The notes beneath the pieces are model-generated. The model saw only the letters and a list, made by a program, of their open reading frames with translations, did not search any database and was not told the origin of the DNA. From Neoroseomonas soli (GTDB lineage Bacteria > Pseudomonadota > Alphaproteobacteria > Acetobacterales > Acetobacteraceae), in the NCBI RefSeq assembly GCF_018129065.1, contig NZ_JAAEDM010000035.1:1-44598 (forward strand): DNA of 44,598 nucleotides. Direction: 5' to 3'. The translations under genes and the position numbers were made by a program. Every line of letters starts with the position of its first letter. Position 1 is the stretch's first letter. Positions 7,949-15,606 of this stretch are shown here, in pieces.

Positions 7949-9031
7949 TCAGCGCGCCTCCGGGATATCCGCGATGCCGAGGCTCCGCGCCGCCGCCACC
8001 AGGTTGCCCCAGGTGGTCGCATCGACCGGGATGCCCTCGGCCAGCCGCTTCGCCTTGGTGATCCGTTCCTTCTCGCCCGCCACCAGCACCGGGTTCTCCG
8101 GGTCGGCGGGCGGGGAGGCCTTCACGTCGTCGATCACCGCCGCGAGTTCCTGTCGGAACCCATCGAGATCCCCGAAGCGCGCCGGATCGAGCACGAAGGC
8201 GAGCCAGGAATTGACGATGCCGCGGTTGCGCTGGTCCGGCCGCCAGGCGGTCGCGCCGCCGAGCAGCGCGCCGGCCAGCACCTCGCACACCAGCGCGAGC
8301 CCGTAGCCCTTGTGCGCCCCGAAGGAGAGCAGCGCACCGCGCGGTCCCTCCCGGTAGAGCACGCCGGGATCGGTGGTCGGCTGGCCGCGATGGTCCACCA
8401 GCGCGCCCTCCGGCACCGGCCGCCCCGCGTTGAAGGCGACGCGGCACTTGCCGAGCGCGATGGCGGAGGTGGCGAAATCCAGCACCAGCGGCGCCTCCCC
8501 TGCCCTCGCCCCCGGCACGGTGATGCAGACCGGGTTGGTGGACAGCCGCGCGTCGGATCCGCCGAAGGGTGCCACCGCCGGCGGCCCGGAGACGCCGTTG
8601 ACGAAGTGGACGGAGATCATCCCCGCCGCCGCCGCCTGCTCGCCATAGGTGCCGATGCGGCCGAGGTGGTGCACGTCCCGCAGCCCCATCACCGCATGGC
8701 CATGCGCGTGGGCGGCGTTGATCGCCCAGTCCATGGCGATGCGCCCGACCCGCTGGCCGTAGCCCATGCCGCCGTCGAACAGCGCGAGCGAGGCCTCCTG
8801 CCGGATCGCCTTCGGCGTCACGTTGGGGTGCAGCCTCCCCTGCCGCACGTGGTCCACGTAGCGCGGCAGCAGCATGATGCCGTGGCTGTCGTGCCCCTGG
8901 AGGTTGGCCTCCAGCAGGTGGGCGGCGACTTCCTCGGCTTCCTCCTGGGTGCTGCCGGTGGCGGCGACGACGGATCGGACCAGGTCGCGCAGCGCGCCGG
9001 CCTGGACCTTCAGTTCAGGCGCCTCGCTCAC
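7949..9031 (-). CDS. LDH2/malate-lactate dehydrogenase family oxidoreductase
   Basis: This 360-residue NAD(P)-dependent oxidoreductase belongs to the type-2 malate/L-lactate/ureidoglycolate dehydrogenase family, which lacks a Rossmann fold. Family signatures are LLEANLQGHDSHGIMLLPRY near 35-54 (with the catalytic-region histidine), DVHHLGRIGTYGEQAA, the NPVCITVPG nucleotide-binding stretch near 165, and GAHKGYGLALVCEVLAGAL near 235-255. The GTG start overlaps the stop of the upstream Bug-type binding protein by 4 bp (GTGA). The pair suggests uptake and oxidation of one 2-hydroxy acid, although no membrane transporter is adjacent. Substrate is undetermined. Confidence 0.88.
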   Translation of the reverse strand: MSEAPELKVQAGALRDLVRSVVAATGSTQEEAEEVAAHLLEANLQGHDSHGIMLLPRYVDHVRQGRLHPNVTPKAIRQEASLALFDGGMGYGQRVGRIAMDWAINAAHAHGHAVMGLRDVHHLGRIGTYGEQAAAAGMISVHFVNGVSGPPAVAPFGGSDARLSTNPVCITVPGARAGEAPLVLDFATSAIALGKCRVAFNAGRPVPEGALVDHRGQPTTDPGVLYREGPRGALLSFGAHKGYGLALVCEVLAGALLGGATAWRPDQRNRGIVNSWLAFVLDPARFGDLDGFRQELAAVIDDVKASPPADPENPVLVAGEKERITKAKRLAEGIPVDATTWGNLVAAARSLGIADIPEAR

Positions 9032-10002
9032 GATTCGCGCCAGGGCCGCCGCTGCCACAGGCCGCGCAGGTCGCGCTCCAGCCCCACGACGTCGCTGCGG
9101 TAGTCGTCGCCGATGCGCGGCGCGAGCGGCAGGCCGAGGCGCTCGGCCTCCTTCACGAAGTCCGCATCGGCCATGGCGGCGGCGAAGGCCGCTTCCAGTC
9201 GCGTGCGGATATCCGCCGGCAGGCCGGGCGGAGCGACGATGCCGCGCGTGGCGCCGCTGACCATGTTCTGTCCCTGCTCGCGGAAGGTCGGCACCTGCGG
9301 CGTGCCGGACCAGCGCGTCAGCGAAGCCTGGCCGAGGGAGCGGATCCGCCCCGCCTGCAGCAGCGCCAGGCTTTCGCTCATGTTGAAGGCGCCGATATCG
9401 ACATGCCCGCCGACCAGGGCGGTGCCGAGCGGCGCCATGCCGTTGAAGGGCGCATGCGTCATCGGCGGCATGCCGGCGCGGTCCTCGAGCGCGATGACCA
9501 GCAGGTGGTCGTCCGAGCCGATGCCGGTGGTGCCGTAGGAGAGCTGCCCCGGCCGTGCCTTGGCCGCGGCGACGAGGTCCGCCAGCGTGCGCAGCGGCGA
9601 GTTCGCCGCGACGAAAAGCCCCCCCGGATCGTCCACCACATTGGCGATGAAGGTGAAGTCGAGCGGCCGGTAGCGCACCTGGCGCTCCATCGGATAGGTC
9701 ACCAGTGCCGGCACGCTGGTCGCGGCCAGGGTGTAGCCGTCCGACGCGGCGGCGAAGGCCGCTTCCCAGCCGAGCTGCCCGCCGGCGCCGGCGCGGTTCA
9801 CCACCACGAAGCGCGCACCCGACAGCCTGGCCTGCACCGCCGGCAGCACCACGCGCGCCATGGTGTCCACCCCGCCCCCCGGCGGGTAGGGGACGATGAC
9901 CTCGATCGGGCGATCGCCCGGCCAGGCGGCGTGCGCGAGGCGCGGAAGGGCGAGCGTGCCGGCGGCGGCAAGCGCGCCGAGGGCGGCGCGGCGGGTGGTC
10001 AT
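9028..10002 (-). CDS. Bug/TctC-type tripartite tricarboxylate transporter binding protein (orphan)
   Basis: This 324-residue exported binding protein has a Tat-like leader (MTTRRAALGALAAAGTLALP, cleavage after LAHA near 26). The Bug-family opening WPGDRPIEVIVPYPPGGGVD is followed by the usual VVNRAGAGGQLGWEAA and the domain-two pattern LVGGHVDIGAFNM. Such proteins bind carboxylates for TctAB. As is common in Acetobacteraceae and Burkholderiales, no tctA or tctB is nearby, so it is an orphan. GGAGGA lies 5-6 nt before the ATG at 10002. It is coupled to the downstream LDH2-type dehydrogenase, which hints at a hydroxy-acid ligand. Confidence 0.9.
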   Translation of the reverse strand: MTTRRAALGALAAAGTLALPRLAHAAWPGDRPIEVIVPYPPGGGVDTMARVVLPAVQARLSGARFVVVNRAGAGGQLGWEAAFAAASDGYTLAATSVPALVTYPMERQVRYRPLDFTFIANVVDDPGGLFVAANSPLRTLADLVAAAKARPGQLSYGTTGIGSDDHLLVIALEDRAGMPPMTHAPFNGMAPLGTALVGGHVDIGAFNMSESLALLQAGRIRSLGQASLTRWSGTPQVPTFREQGQNMVSGATRGIVAPPGLPADIRTRLEAAFAAAMADADFVKEAERLGLPLAPRIGDDYRSDVVGLERDLRGLWQRRPWRES

Positions 10003-10243
10003 GGGCGTCCTCCGTCGTGGTCTTCTTTGCCCCGAGAGTGGACGCGCCGCCGCGCTCCGGCAACAGCCGCGCACCGTCGCCGGCATGCGTCGGGGCTGAC
10101 ATGGCCGTCCTCCCGCACGCGACCCCGCTGCCATGCGCATGCGATCCGCCCGGATATCGTGAATTCGCATCCAGTGCGGCGACCGTTTCCCGCCTGATCC
10201 AATCTGCTCTAAGGTCTCGGCGCCAATCGCAAGGGATTCCGGC

Positions 10244-11476
10244 ATGCCGCATGCGCGCGCGAATGACGTCACGCGAACCGGGCGGCGCAGCTTGCTGCGC
10301 CTCGGCGCACTCGGGGCGACAGGGCTCGTCGCCGGCTGCTCGTCGCCCCAGCGCAGCCCCGCCGTGCCGCATGAACGCGAGGCGGAGGCCACCGTCCTCG
10401 GCATTCCAAACGAACGCTTCTTCTTCGGCTCCCCCACCCGCGGCATGGACGCGCTGGAGCGCGAGTTCGAGGCGGCGGCGGCGCGCCGCGTGCGCCATCT
10501 CGGCCTGCGGCGGTTCCAGGACATGGCGCGCTACGACATGCTCGGCGTCTCCGGCGGCGGGGAGAACGGGGCCTTCGGCGCCGGGCTGCTCTGCGGCTGG
10601 ACCGAACAGGGCACGCGCCCGACCTTCGAACTGGTGACCGGCGTCTCGACCGGCGCGCTGACCGCGCCCTTCGCCTTCCTCGGCTCCGACTGGGACGCGC
10701 CGCTCAAGAGCGTCTACACCGACATCACGCCGGCCCAGGTGCTGGAAAGCCGCGGCATCCTGGGCGCGGTGTTCAACGACGCGATGGCGGACAACGCGCC
10801 GCTCTTCGAGACCATCTCCCGCCACCTGGACGAGCGCATGCGCGCGGCCATCGCGCAGGCCTACCAGGAGGGGCGGCTGCTGCTTGTGGCCTCGACCAAC
10901 CTCGACGCCCAGATGCCGGTGATCTGGAACATCGGCGCCATCGCGGCGAGCGGGCATCCCGGTGCGCTCGACCTGGTGCGGCGGCTGCTGCTCGCCTCCG
11001 CCGCCATCCCCGGCGCCTTCCCGCCGGTGATGATCGACGTCACCGTCGATGGCCAACCGCACCAGGAGATGCACGTGGACGGCGGCGCCTACGCGCAGGT
11101 CTTCCTCTATCCGCGCCAGCTCGGCGAGGCGCGGCGCCAGCGCGCGGCGCGCGGCATCCGCACCGTTCCGGCCAGCGCCTACGTGATCCGCAACGGCAGG
11201 CTCGACCCGGAATGGGCCTCGGTGGACCGGCGCACCCTGCCGATCGCGGGCCGCGCCATCTCCACCATGATCGCGGCGAGCGGCCTCAACGACGTGGTCC
11301 GCATCTGGAACAACACGCAGCGCGACGGGGTGGACTACAACCTCGCCTTCATCGGGCGGGACTTCACCGGCACCTACACGGAACCCTTCGAGCAGGCCTA
11401 CATGCGCCAGCTCTTCGACTACGGGTTCCAGCGCGCGCGGCGCGGCTACGACTGGACGAAGCAGCCGCCGATCTGA
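10244..11476 (+). CDS. Patatin-like phospholipase lipoprotein (copy 1)
   Basis: This 410-residue protein has a lipoprotein signal (RRSLLRLGALGATGLVAGC, lipobox LVAG-C, Cys32), so it is expected to be lipid-anchored outside the inner membrane. Patatin hallmarks are visible: an oxyanion-type SGGGENGAFGAG loop (103-114), the nucleophile elbow GVSTG (Ser135), and the catalytic Asp in HVDGG (Asp279), giving a Ser-Asp dyad for acyl hydrolysis. A tandem paralogue follows 59 nt downstream. The upstream gap (10003-10243) separates it from the divergent Bug gene and contains no recognisable site. Substrate is unknown; phospholipid or lysophospholipid is the family expectation. Confidence 0.88.
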   Translation: MPHARANDVTRTGRRSLLRLGALGATGLVAGCSSPQRSPAVPHEREAEATVLGIPNERFFFGSPTRGMDALEREFEAAAARRVRHLGLRRFQDMARYDMLGVSGGGENGAFGAGLLCGWTEQGTRPTFELVTGVSTGALTAPFAFLGSDWDAPLKSVYTDITPAQVLESRGILGAVFNDAMADNAPLFETISRHLDERMRAAIAQAYQEGRLLLVASTNLDAQMPVIWNIGAIAASGHPGALDLVRRLLLASAAIPGAFPPVMIDVTVDGQPHQEMHVDGGAYAQVFLYPRQLGEARRQRAARGIRTVPASAYVIRNGRLDPEWASVDRRTLPIAGRAISTMIAASGLNDVVRIWNNTQRDGVDYNLAFIGRDFTGTYTEPFEQAYMRQLFDYGFQRARRGYDWTKQPPI

Positions 11477-11535
11477 CCGCGGGGGCCCTTCCTGTCCGGC
11501 GCATTGCCGCGATAGGCTCCCCGGATGGAGGATGC

Positions 11536-12738
11536 GTGGCGGGCGCGGCGGTGACAGGGCGCCGGGGGATCGTCCTCGGCGCGGGGGCGATGCTGGCGGG
11601 TTGCGGCCTGTTGCCGCGCGGCTCGCCGGTGCCGGTGCGCGATATCCGCGACGCCACGGTGCTCGGCCTGCACAACGAGCGCTTCTGCGTGGCCGACCAC
11701 ATCGATCTGCCGCGCATGATCGAGGAATTCAACGAAGCCGGGCGCCGCCAGCGCCGGTTTCTGGGCCTCGGCCCGCGGGAACCCCTGCCGGACGGCTCGA
11801 TCATCGCCTTCTCGGGCGGGGGCGAGAACGGTGCCTTCGGCGCCGGCCTCGCCTGCGGGTGGACCGCCCGCGGCAACCGGCCCCGCTTCAATGTCGTGAC
11901 CGGCATCTCGACCGGCGCCCTGACCGCGCCGCTGGTCTTCGCCGGGCCGCACCGCGACGATGATCTGCGCGCCGCCTACACCGCGATCGCCCCCTCCGAC
12001 ATCCTCGAACGCCATGGCTGGCTCGCCCTGCTGAGCGAGGATTCGCTGGCCGACAGCGCGCCGCTCGCGCACATCATCGCGCACTACATGGACGAGCGCC
12101 TGCTCGCGGAGATCGCCGAGGGCTACCGCGCCGGGCGGCAGCTCGTGATCGCCACCACCAATCTCGACGCGCAGCGGCCGGTGGCCTGGAACATCGGCGC
12201 CATCGCGGAGAGCGGGCATCCGCGCGCCCTCGCCCTCGTGCGCCAGGTGCTGCTGGCCTCCGCCTCCGTCCCCGGCCTCTTCTCGCCGGTGATGATCGAC
12301 GTGACGGTGAACGGCCGCCCGCACCAGGAGATGCACGTGGACGGCGGCACCTACGCGCAGGCCTATCTCTACCCCCCCGGCCTCGGCGAGAGCCGGACGG
12401 AGCGGATCCGCGCCGGGCTGACGCCGCCGAACGTCACCGCCTATGTCGTGCGCAACGGCTGGCTGCACGGGCGCGGCGGGCCGGTGCGGCGGAGCATCCT
12501 CGCGATCACCGGGCAGGCCATCTCCACCCTGATCACCGCCGCGGGGGTGGGCGACATCTTCCGCATCCAGGCGGCGGCCGCGCGGCATGGCATCGCCTTC
12601 CGCCTCGCGCATATCGACGACGACTTCACGGAGCCGGCGGGCGAGGCCTTCGCGACGGAATTCCTCCGCGCGCTGTTCGACTACGGCTACGCCAAGGCGC
12701 GGGACGGCTATCCGTGGAAGGACGCCCTTCCGCCCTGA
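11536..12738 (+). CDS. Patatin-like phospholipase lipoprotein (copy 2)
   Basis: This 400-residue paralogue of the preceding gene keeps a lipobox (MLAGC, Cys23 from this start), SGGGENGAFGAG, GISTG (serine nucleophile) and HVDGG. It shares long identical runs with copy 1, such as PVMIDVTV, PHQEMHVDGG and the NERF motif. The start is taken as GTG at 11536 with GGAG 5 nt upstream; a second in-frame GTG at 11551 would still leave a complete lipoprotein signal. The N-terminal region and the C-terminal third have diverged most. The 59-nt gap from copy 1 suggests one transcript. Tandem duplication is inferred. Confidence 0.87.
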   Translation: MAGAAVTGRRGIVLGAGAMLAGCGLLPRGSPVPVRDIRDATVLGLHNERFCVADHIDLPRMIEEFNEAGRRQRRFLGLGPREPLPDGSIIAFSGGGENGAFGAGLACGWTARGNRPRFNVVTGISTGALTAPLVFAGPHRDDDLRAAYTAIAPSDILERHGWLALLSEDSLADSAPLAHIIAHYMDERLLAEIAEGYRAGRQLVIATTNLDAQRPVAWNIGAIAESGHPRALALVRQVLLASASVPGLFSPVMIDVTVNGRPHQEMHVDGGTYAQAYLYPPGLGESRTERIRAGLTPPNVTAYVVRNGWLHGRGGPVRRSILAITGQAISTLITAAGVGDIFRIQAAAARHGIAFRLAHIDDDFTEPAGEAFATEFLRALFDYGYAKARDGYPWKDALPP

Positions 12739-12852
12739 GGCGCCCGGCACCTTAGCCTGGCATGTCCGCACGCGGGTCCGGTGGGGTGCGGGCGCACGAT
12801 GGCGGGACAGGGGCGCAAGCCTTCCTTAACCGCGGTGGCCTCATCCTGCGCC

Positions 12853-13365
12853 ATGCCCGCCGCCCCAGACCGCTTCGCCGCCTGCGCCGCGACCGTGATG
12901 GCCGCACGCGGCGGCTTCACCCCGCATGACCCACTGTTCGGCGGCCCGGCCGCGCACGGGATCGGGCTCGGCCTGCTCTCCGTCTGGATCGGCGGGCCTG
13001 CCGATGCCGCCGCGCTGCGCGGGCTGGACCGGGAAACCGCGGCGCGCATCCTGCGCCAGATGGTCTGGGCGCCGCTCGGCGCCGACGCCTTGCGGCCGGG
13101 GCCGGATCTCGCGCTCTTCGCCTATGCGGTGGAGGCGGGGACGATGCAGGCGCTCGCCGACCTGCAGGAGGAACTGGACGTCGACCGCAGCGGCGCGCCG
13201 GATGCGGCGACACTGGCCGCGGCCGGCACGCGCGATCCTGCCGCCCTCGCCCGCGCCATCGCCGCGCGCCACGCCATCTGGCGGGCACGCCAGGGCCTCG
13301 CCCCGCCTCGCCGGACGGCCCGACCGCCCACCTCGCCGCGCAAGGCGCTGCTGCCGGCCTGCTGA
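12853..13365 (+). CDS. GH108-like (DUF847/secretion-activator type) protein with a lost catalytic Glu
   Basis: This 170-residue protein keeps the frame of the GH108 lysozyme-like family plus its PG-binding part. An N-terminal helix ends in AARGGFTPHDPLFGGPAAHGI, where active members have HEGGY followed by a D-P-GG-TN-GI pattern. FAYAVEAGTMQALADLQEEL follows, in place of the usual D-x-x-VN-x-G-x-x-x-A-x-x-LQ, then an R-x-x-IWRA end. The expected catalytic Glu is Arg19 here, so muramidase activity is doubtful. The start at 12853 aligns with the family N-terminus; in-frame starts exist at 12781 and 12799. No signal peptide and no phage neighbours are seen. The homology is my reading of spaced residues. 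Confidence 0.5.
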   Translation: MPAAPDRFAACAATVMAARGGFTPHDPLFGGPAAHGIGLGLLSVWIGGPADAAALRGLDRETAARILRQMVWAPLGADALRPGPDLALFAYAVEAGTMQALADLQEELDVDRSGAPDAATLAAAGTRDPAALARAIAARHAIWRARQGLAPPRRTARPPTSPRKALLPAC

Positions 13366-13430
13366 CCCCCCCTTGGCAGCATCGGCCCGCACCGTCAGCC
13401 TGTCCGGTCGAACGGTGGAGATACACGAGC

Positions 13431-14597
13431 ATGCGCCTGGACCGAACCTGCCTGCCGCCCGACATGGCGGCCGGCACCTTCGCGGCGCGCGTCATGACGG
13501 CCGAAGGGCCGCTCATCATCGGCATGATCGGCGGCGCGGCCTTCGACATGACGCCGGCCTTCGGCACCATGTCGCGCTGGATGGAGGAGGAGACCCCCGC
13601 CGCCGCCATCCGCAGGACCGGCGCGCCGCTGGCGTTCGACCTCGATGCGCTGCTGGCCAATTCGGCGCACGACGCGCGCGATCCCGCGAAGCCCTGGCTG
13701 CTCGCGCCGATCGACCTGCAGGCGGTGAAGGCCGCCGGCGTGACCTATGTGCGCTCGATGCTGGAGCGCGTGATCGAGGAACGCTGCCGCGGCGACGCCT
13801 CGGCCGCCGCATCCGTGCGGCTCGAGGTGCGCGGGATCATCGGCGACGACCTCGCCAACCTGGTGCCCGGCAGCGCGGAGGCGATGAAGGTCAAGGCGGC
13901 GCTGGTCGCCAAGGGCTGGTGGAGCCAGTACCTCGAGGTCGGCATCGGGCCGGATGCGGAGATCTTCACCAAGTGCCAGCCCATGGCCGCGGTCGGCACG
14001 GGATCGAAGGTCGGCGTGCATCCCACCTCGCAATGGTCGAACCCGGAGCCGGAGGCGGTGCTCGTGGTGAACAGCCGCGGCCGCATCCAGGGGGCGACGC
14101 TCGGCAACGACGTGAACCTGCGCGACGTGGAAGGACGCAGCGCGCTGCTGCTCGGGCGCGCGAAGGACAACAACGCCTCGGCGGCGATCGGCCCGGCGAT
14201 CCGGCTGTTCGACGAGGGGTTCACGCTGGAGGACGTGCGGCGCGCCGAGATCGCGCTGAGCATCAGCGGGCGGGACGGCTTCACGCTGGACGAGCGCGGC
14301 GCGGTCGGCGCGATCAGCCGCGACCCGGCCGAACTGGCGGCGCAGATGATTTGCGCGCACCACCAGTATCCGGACGGGGCGGTGCTGTTCCTCGGCACGC
14401 CCTTCTCTCCCTCCAAGGACCGCGGCGCGCCGGGGATGGGATTCACGCACAGGGAGGGCGACATCGTGCGCGTCTCGAGTCCACGACTGGGGGCGCTGAT
14501 GAACGAGGTGGACCGGACCGACGAATGCCCGCCCTGGACCTTCGGGACAGGGGCGCTCTTCGCGTCGCTGGTGCGGCGCGGGCTGCCGCGGCCGTGA
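13431..14597 (+). CDS. Fumarylacetoacetate hydrolase family protein
   Basis: This 388-residue protein has the FAH fold in its C-terminal two thirds. The metal-ligand cluster around GIGPDAEIFTKCQPMAAVGT (about 176-195), SNPEPEAVLVVNSRGRI near 200-220, and GNDVNLRDVEGRSALLLGRA followed by KDNNASAAIGPAI are family features. Members cleave or hydrate 2-oxo acids or acylpyruvates with a divalent cation. This longer subtype is common in proteobacterial sugar-acid and aromatic catabolism, but no pathway partners adjoin it. The ATG at 13431 has GGAG about 10 nt upstream. Function beyond the superfamily is not assignable. Confidence 0.85.
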   Translation: MRLDRTCLPPDMAAGTFAARVMTAEGPLIIGMIGGAAFDMTPAFGTMSRWMEEETPAAAIRRTGAPLAFDLDALLANSAHDARDPAKPWLLAPIDLQAVKAAGVTYVRSMLERVIEERCRGDASAAASVRLEVRGIIGDDLANLVPGSAEAMKVKAALVAKGWWSQYLEVGIGPDAEIFTKCQPMAAVGTGSKVGVHPTSQWSNPEPEAVLVVNSRGRIQGATLGNDVNLRDVEGRSALLLGRAKDNNASAAIGPAIRLFDEGFTLEDVRRAEIALSISGRDGFTLDERGAVGAISRDPAELAAQMICAHHQYPDGAVLFLGTPFSPSKDRGAPGMGFTHREGDIVRVSSPRLGALMNEVDRTDECPPWTFGTGALFASLVRRGLPRP

Positions 14598-14612
14598 GGG
14601 GCGCGACGATTC

Positions 14613-14670
14613 CCGGAGGGGCGCCGCCCCTCCGGACCACCCCGCCGAGGGCCGAAAGGCCCTCGGAACC
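14613..14670 (-). repeat. REP-like two-stem palindromic element, copy 1
   Basis: Two perfect hairpins stand 9 nt apart: stem II CCGGAGGGGC/GCCCCTCCGG (14613-14635, GCC loop) and stem I CCGAGGGCC/GGCCCTCGG (14645-14666, GAAA loop), ending in GGAACCC. Read on the minus strand it has the same order as the other copies: GGTTCC, stem I, a GC-rich linker with GGTCCGG, then stem II. The stem I arms differ from those of copies 2-4 by compensated base changes, so the structure is kept. It faces copy 2 across a 77-bp spacer. Confidence 0.75.
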
Positions 14671-14749
14671 CATGAGATTCATCGGGCAGCGGCATGGCGC
14701 GTCCGTGACGACGGGTGCCGCCGTGGAGCCCGTGCCCGATCAAGTCCCG

Positions 14750-14812
14750 GTTTCCAAAGGCCTTTCGGCCTTTGGCGGGAGGGGTCCGGGGAGGGCAGAA
14801 CCCTCCCTGGGC
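14750..14812 (+). repeat. REP-like two-stem palindromic element, copy 2
   Basis: The element starts GTTTCC. Stem I is CCAAAGGCC/GGCCTTTGG (14754-14775, TTTC loop), followed by the linker CGGGAGGGGTCCGG and stem II GGAGGG/CCCTCC around CAGAA. Stem I is identical to that of copies 3 and 4 at 38.7-38.9 kb. It is inverted relative to copy 1, and its right end lies 12 nt before the alpha/beta hydrolase ATG. Together copies 1 and 2 fill the 226-bp gap between the FAH and hydrolase genes. Confidence 0.8.
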
Positions 14813-14823
14813 ACGCCCACCCC

Positions 14824-15606
14824 ATGATGGAGCAGCACGGTACGATCGACCGCGGCGACGGCGTCCGCCTCGCCTGGCGTCGCATACCCGGCCGCGGCCC
14901 CGGCGTGGTCTTCCTGGGCGGCTTCTTCAGCGACATGACCGGCACCAAGGCGGAATTCCTCGCCGGCTGGTGCGAGGCGCGCAGCGTGCCCTTCCTGCGC
15001 TTCGACTATTCCGGCCACGGCACCTCGCAGGGCCGCTTCGAGGACGGCACCATCGGCCGCTGGGCCGAGGACGCCGCCTGCGTCATCGCGGCGCAGGCGG
15101 AAGGCCCGCAGGTCCTCGTCGGTTCCTCGATGGGCGGCTGGATCGCGCTGCTGCTGGCGCGGCGGATGCAGGCGCAGCAGTTGCAGGCGCGGCAGATGCA
15201 GGTGCGTGCGCTGGTCGGCATCGCCCCCGCACCCGACTTCACCGAGGACCTGATGTGGGCGGAATTCCCGCCCGAGGTTCGCGCCGCGATCGAGCGCGAC
15301 GGCGAGTGGCGCCGCCCGAGCGAGTACGGCGCCCCCTACCCCATTACCCGCGCGCTGATCGAGGATGGGCGGCAGCACCTGCTGCTGCGCGGGCCGCTCC
15401 CGATCGAGGCACCGGTGCGCATCCTGCAAGGCCAGCAGGATCCGGACGTGCCGTGGCAGCACGCGCTGCGCATCGCCGATGCGCTGGCCGGCGGCGACGT
15501 GCGCGTGACGCTCATCAAGGACGGCGACCACCGGCTCTCGCGGCCGCAGGACCTGGCGCTACTGGGCGAGACCCTCGCGCCGCTCCTCGTCGAGGATGGC
15601 GGCTAG
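14824..15606 (+). CDS. Alpha/beta hydrolase
   Basis: This 260-residue cytoplasmic hydrolase carries an oxyanion region VVFLGGFFSDM, the DYSGHGTSQG turn (61-70), the nucleophile elbow VGSSMGGW (Ser102), an acid in QGQQDPDVPW, and the base in KDGDHRLS. The layout resembles ABHD10-type thioesterases/esterases. A 15-bp tandem repeat (15166-15210) inserts MQAQQ-LQARQ-MQVRA directly after the helix behind the nucleophile. The start is ATG 14824 or the next codon, 14827; no clear Shine-Dalgarno is seen because a REP-like element ends just upstream. Its last 48 nt overlap the 3' end of the convergent SDR gene. Substrate unknown. Confidence 0.85.
   Translation: MMEQHGTIDRGDGVRLAWRRIPGRGPGVVFLGGFFSDMTGTKAEFLAGWCEARSVPFLRFDYSGHGTSQGRFEDGTIGRWAEDAACVIAAQAEGPQVLVGSSMGGWIALLLARRMQAQQLQARQMQVRALVGIAPAPDFTEDLMWAEFPPEVRAAIERDGEWRRPSEYGAPYPITRALIEDGRQHLLLRGPLPIEAPVRILQGQQDPDVPWQHALRIADALAGGDVRVTLIKDGDHRLSRPQDLALLGETLAPLLVEDGG
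15166..15210 (+). repeat. 15-bp in-frame tandem repeat within the hydrolase gene
   Basis: Three consecutive 15-nt units (ATGCAGGCGCAGCAG, TTGCAGGCGCGGCAG, ATGCAGGTGCGTGCG) encode MQAQQ, LQARQ and MQVRA. The unit is a multiple of three, so copy changes would keep frame and alter a surface helix. The third unit is degenerate. Confidence 0.7.

Noticed and set aside
10003..10243. Promoter or operator in the Bug/patatin divergent gap
   Set aside because: GCATGCGAT/ATTCGCAT-like partial symmetry was noticed, but no convincing -35/-10 pair or full inverted repeat could be defined.
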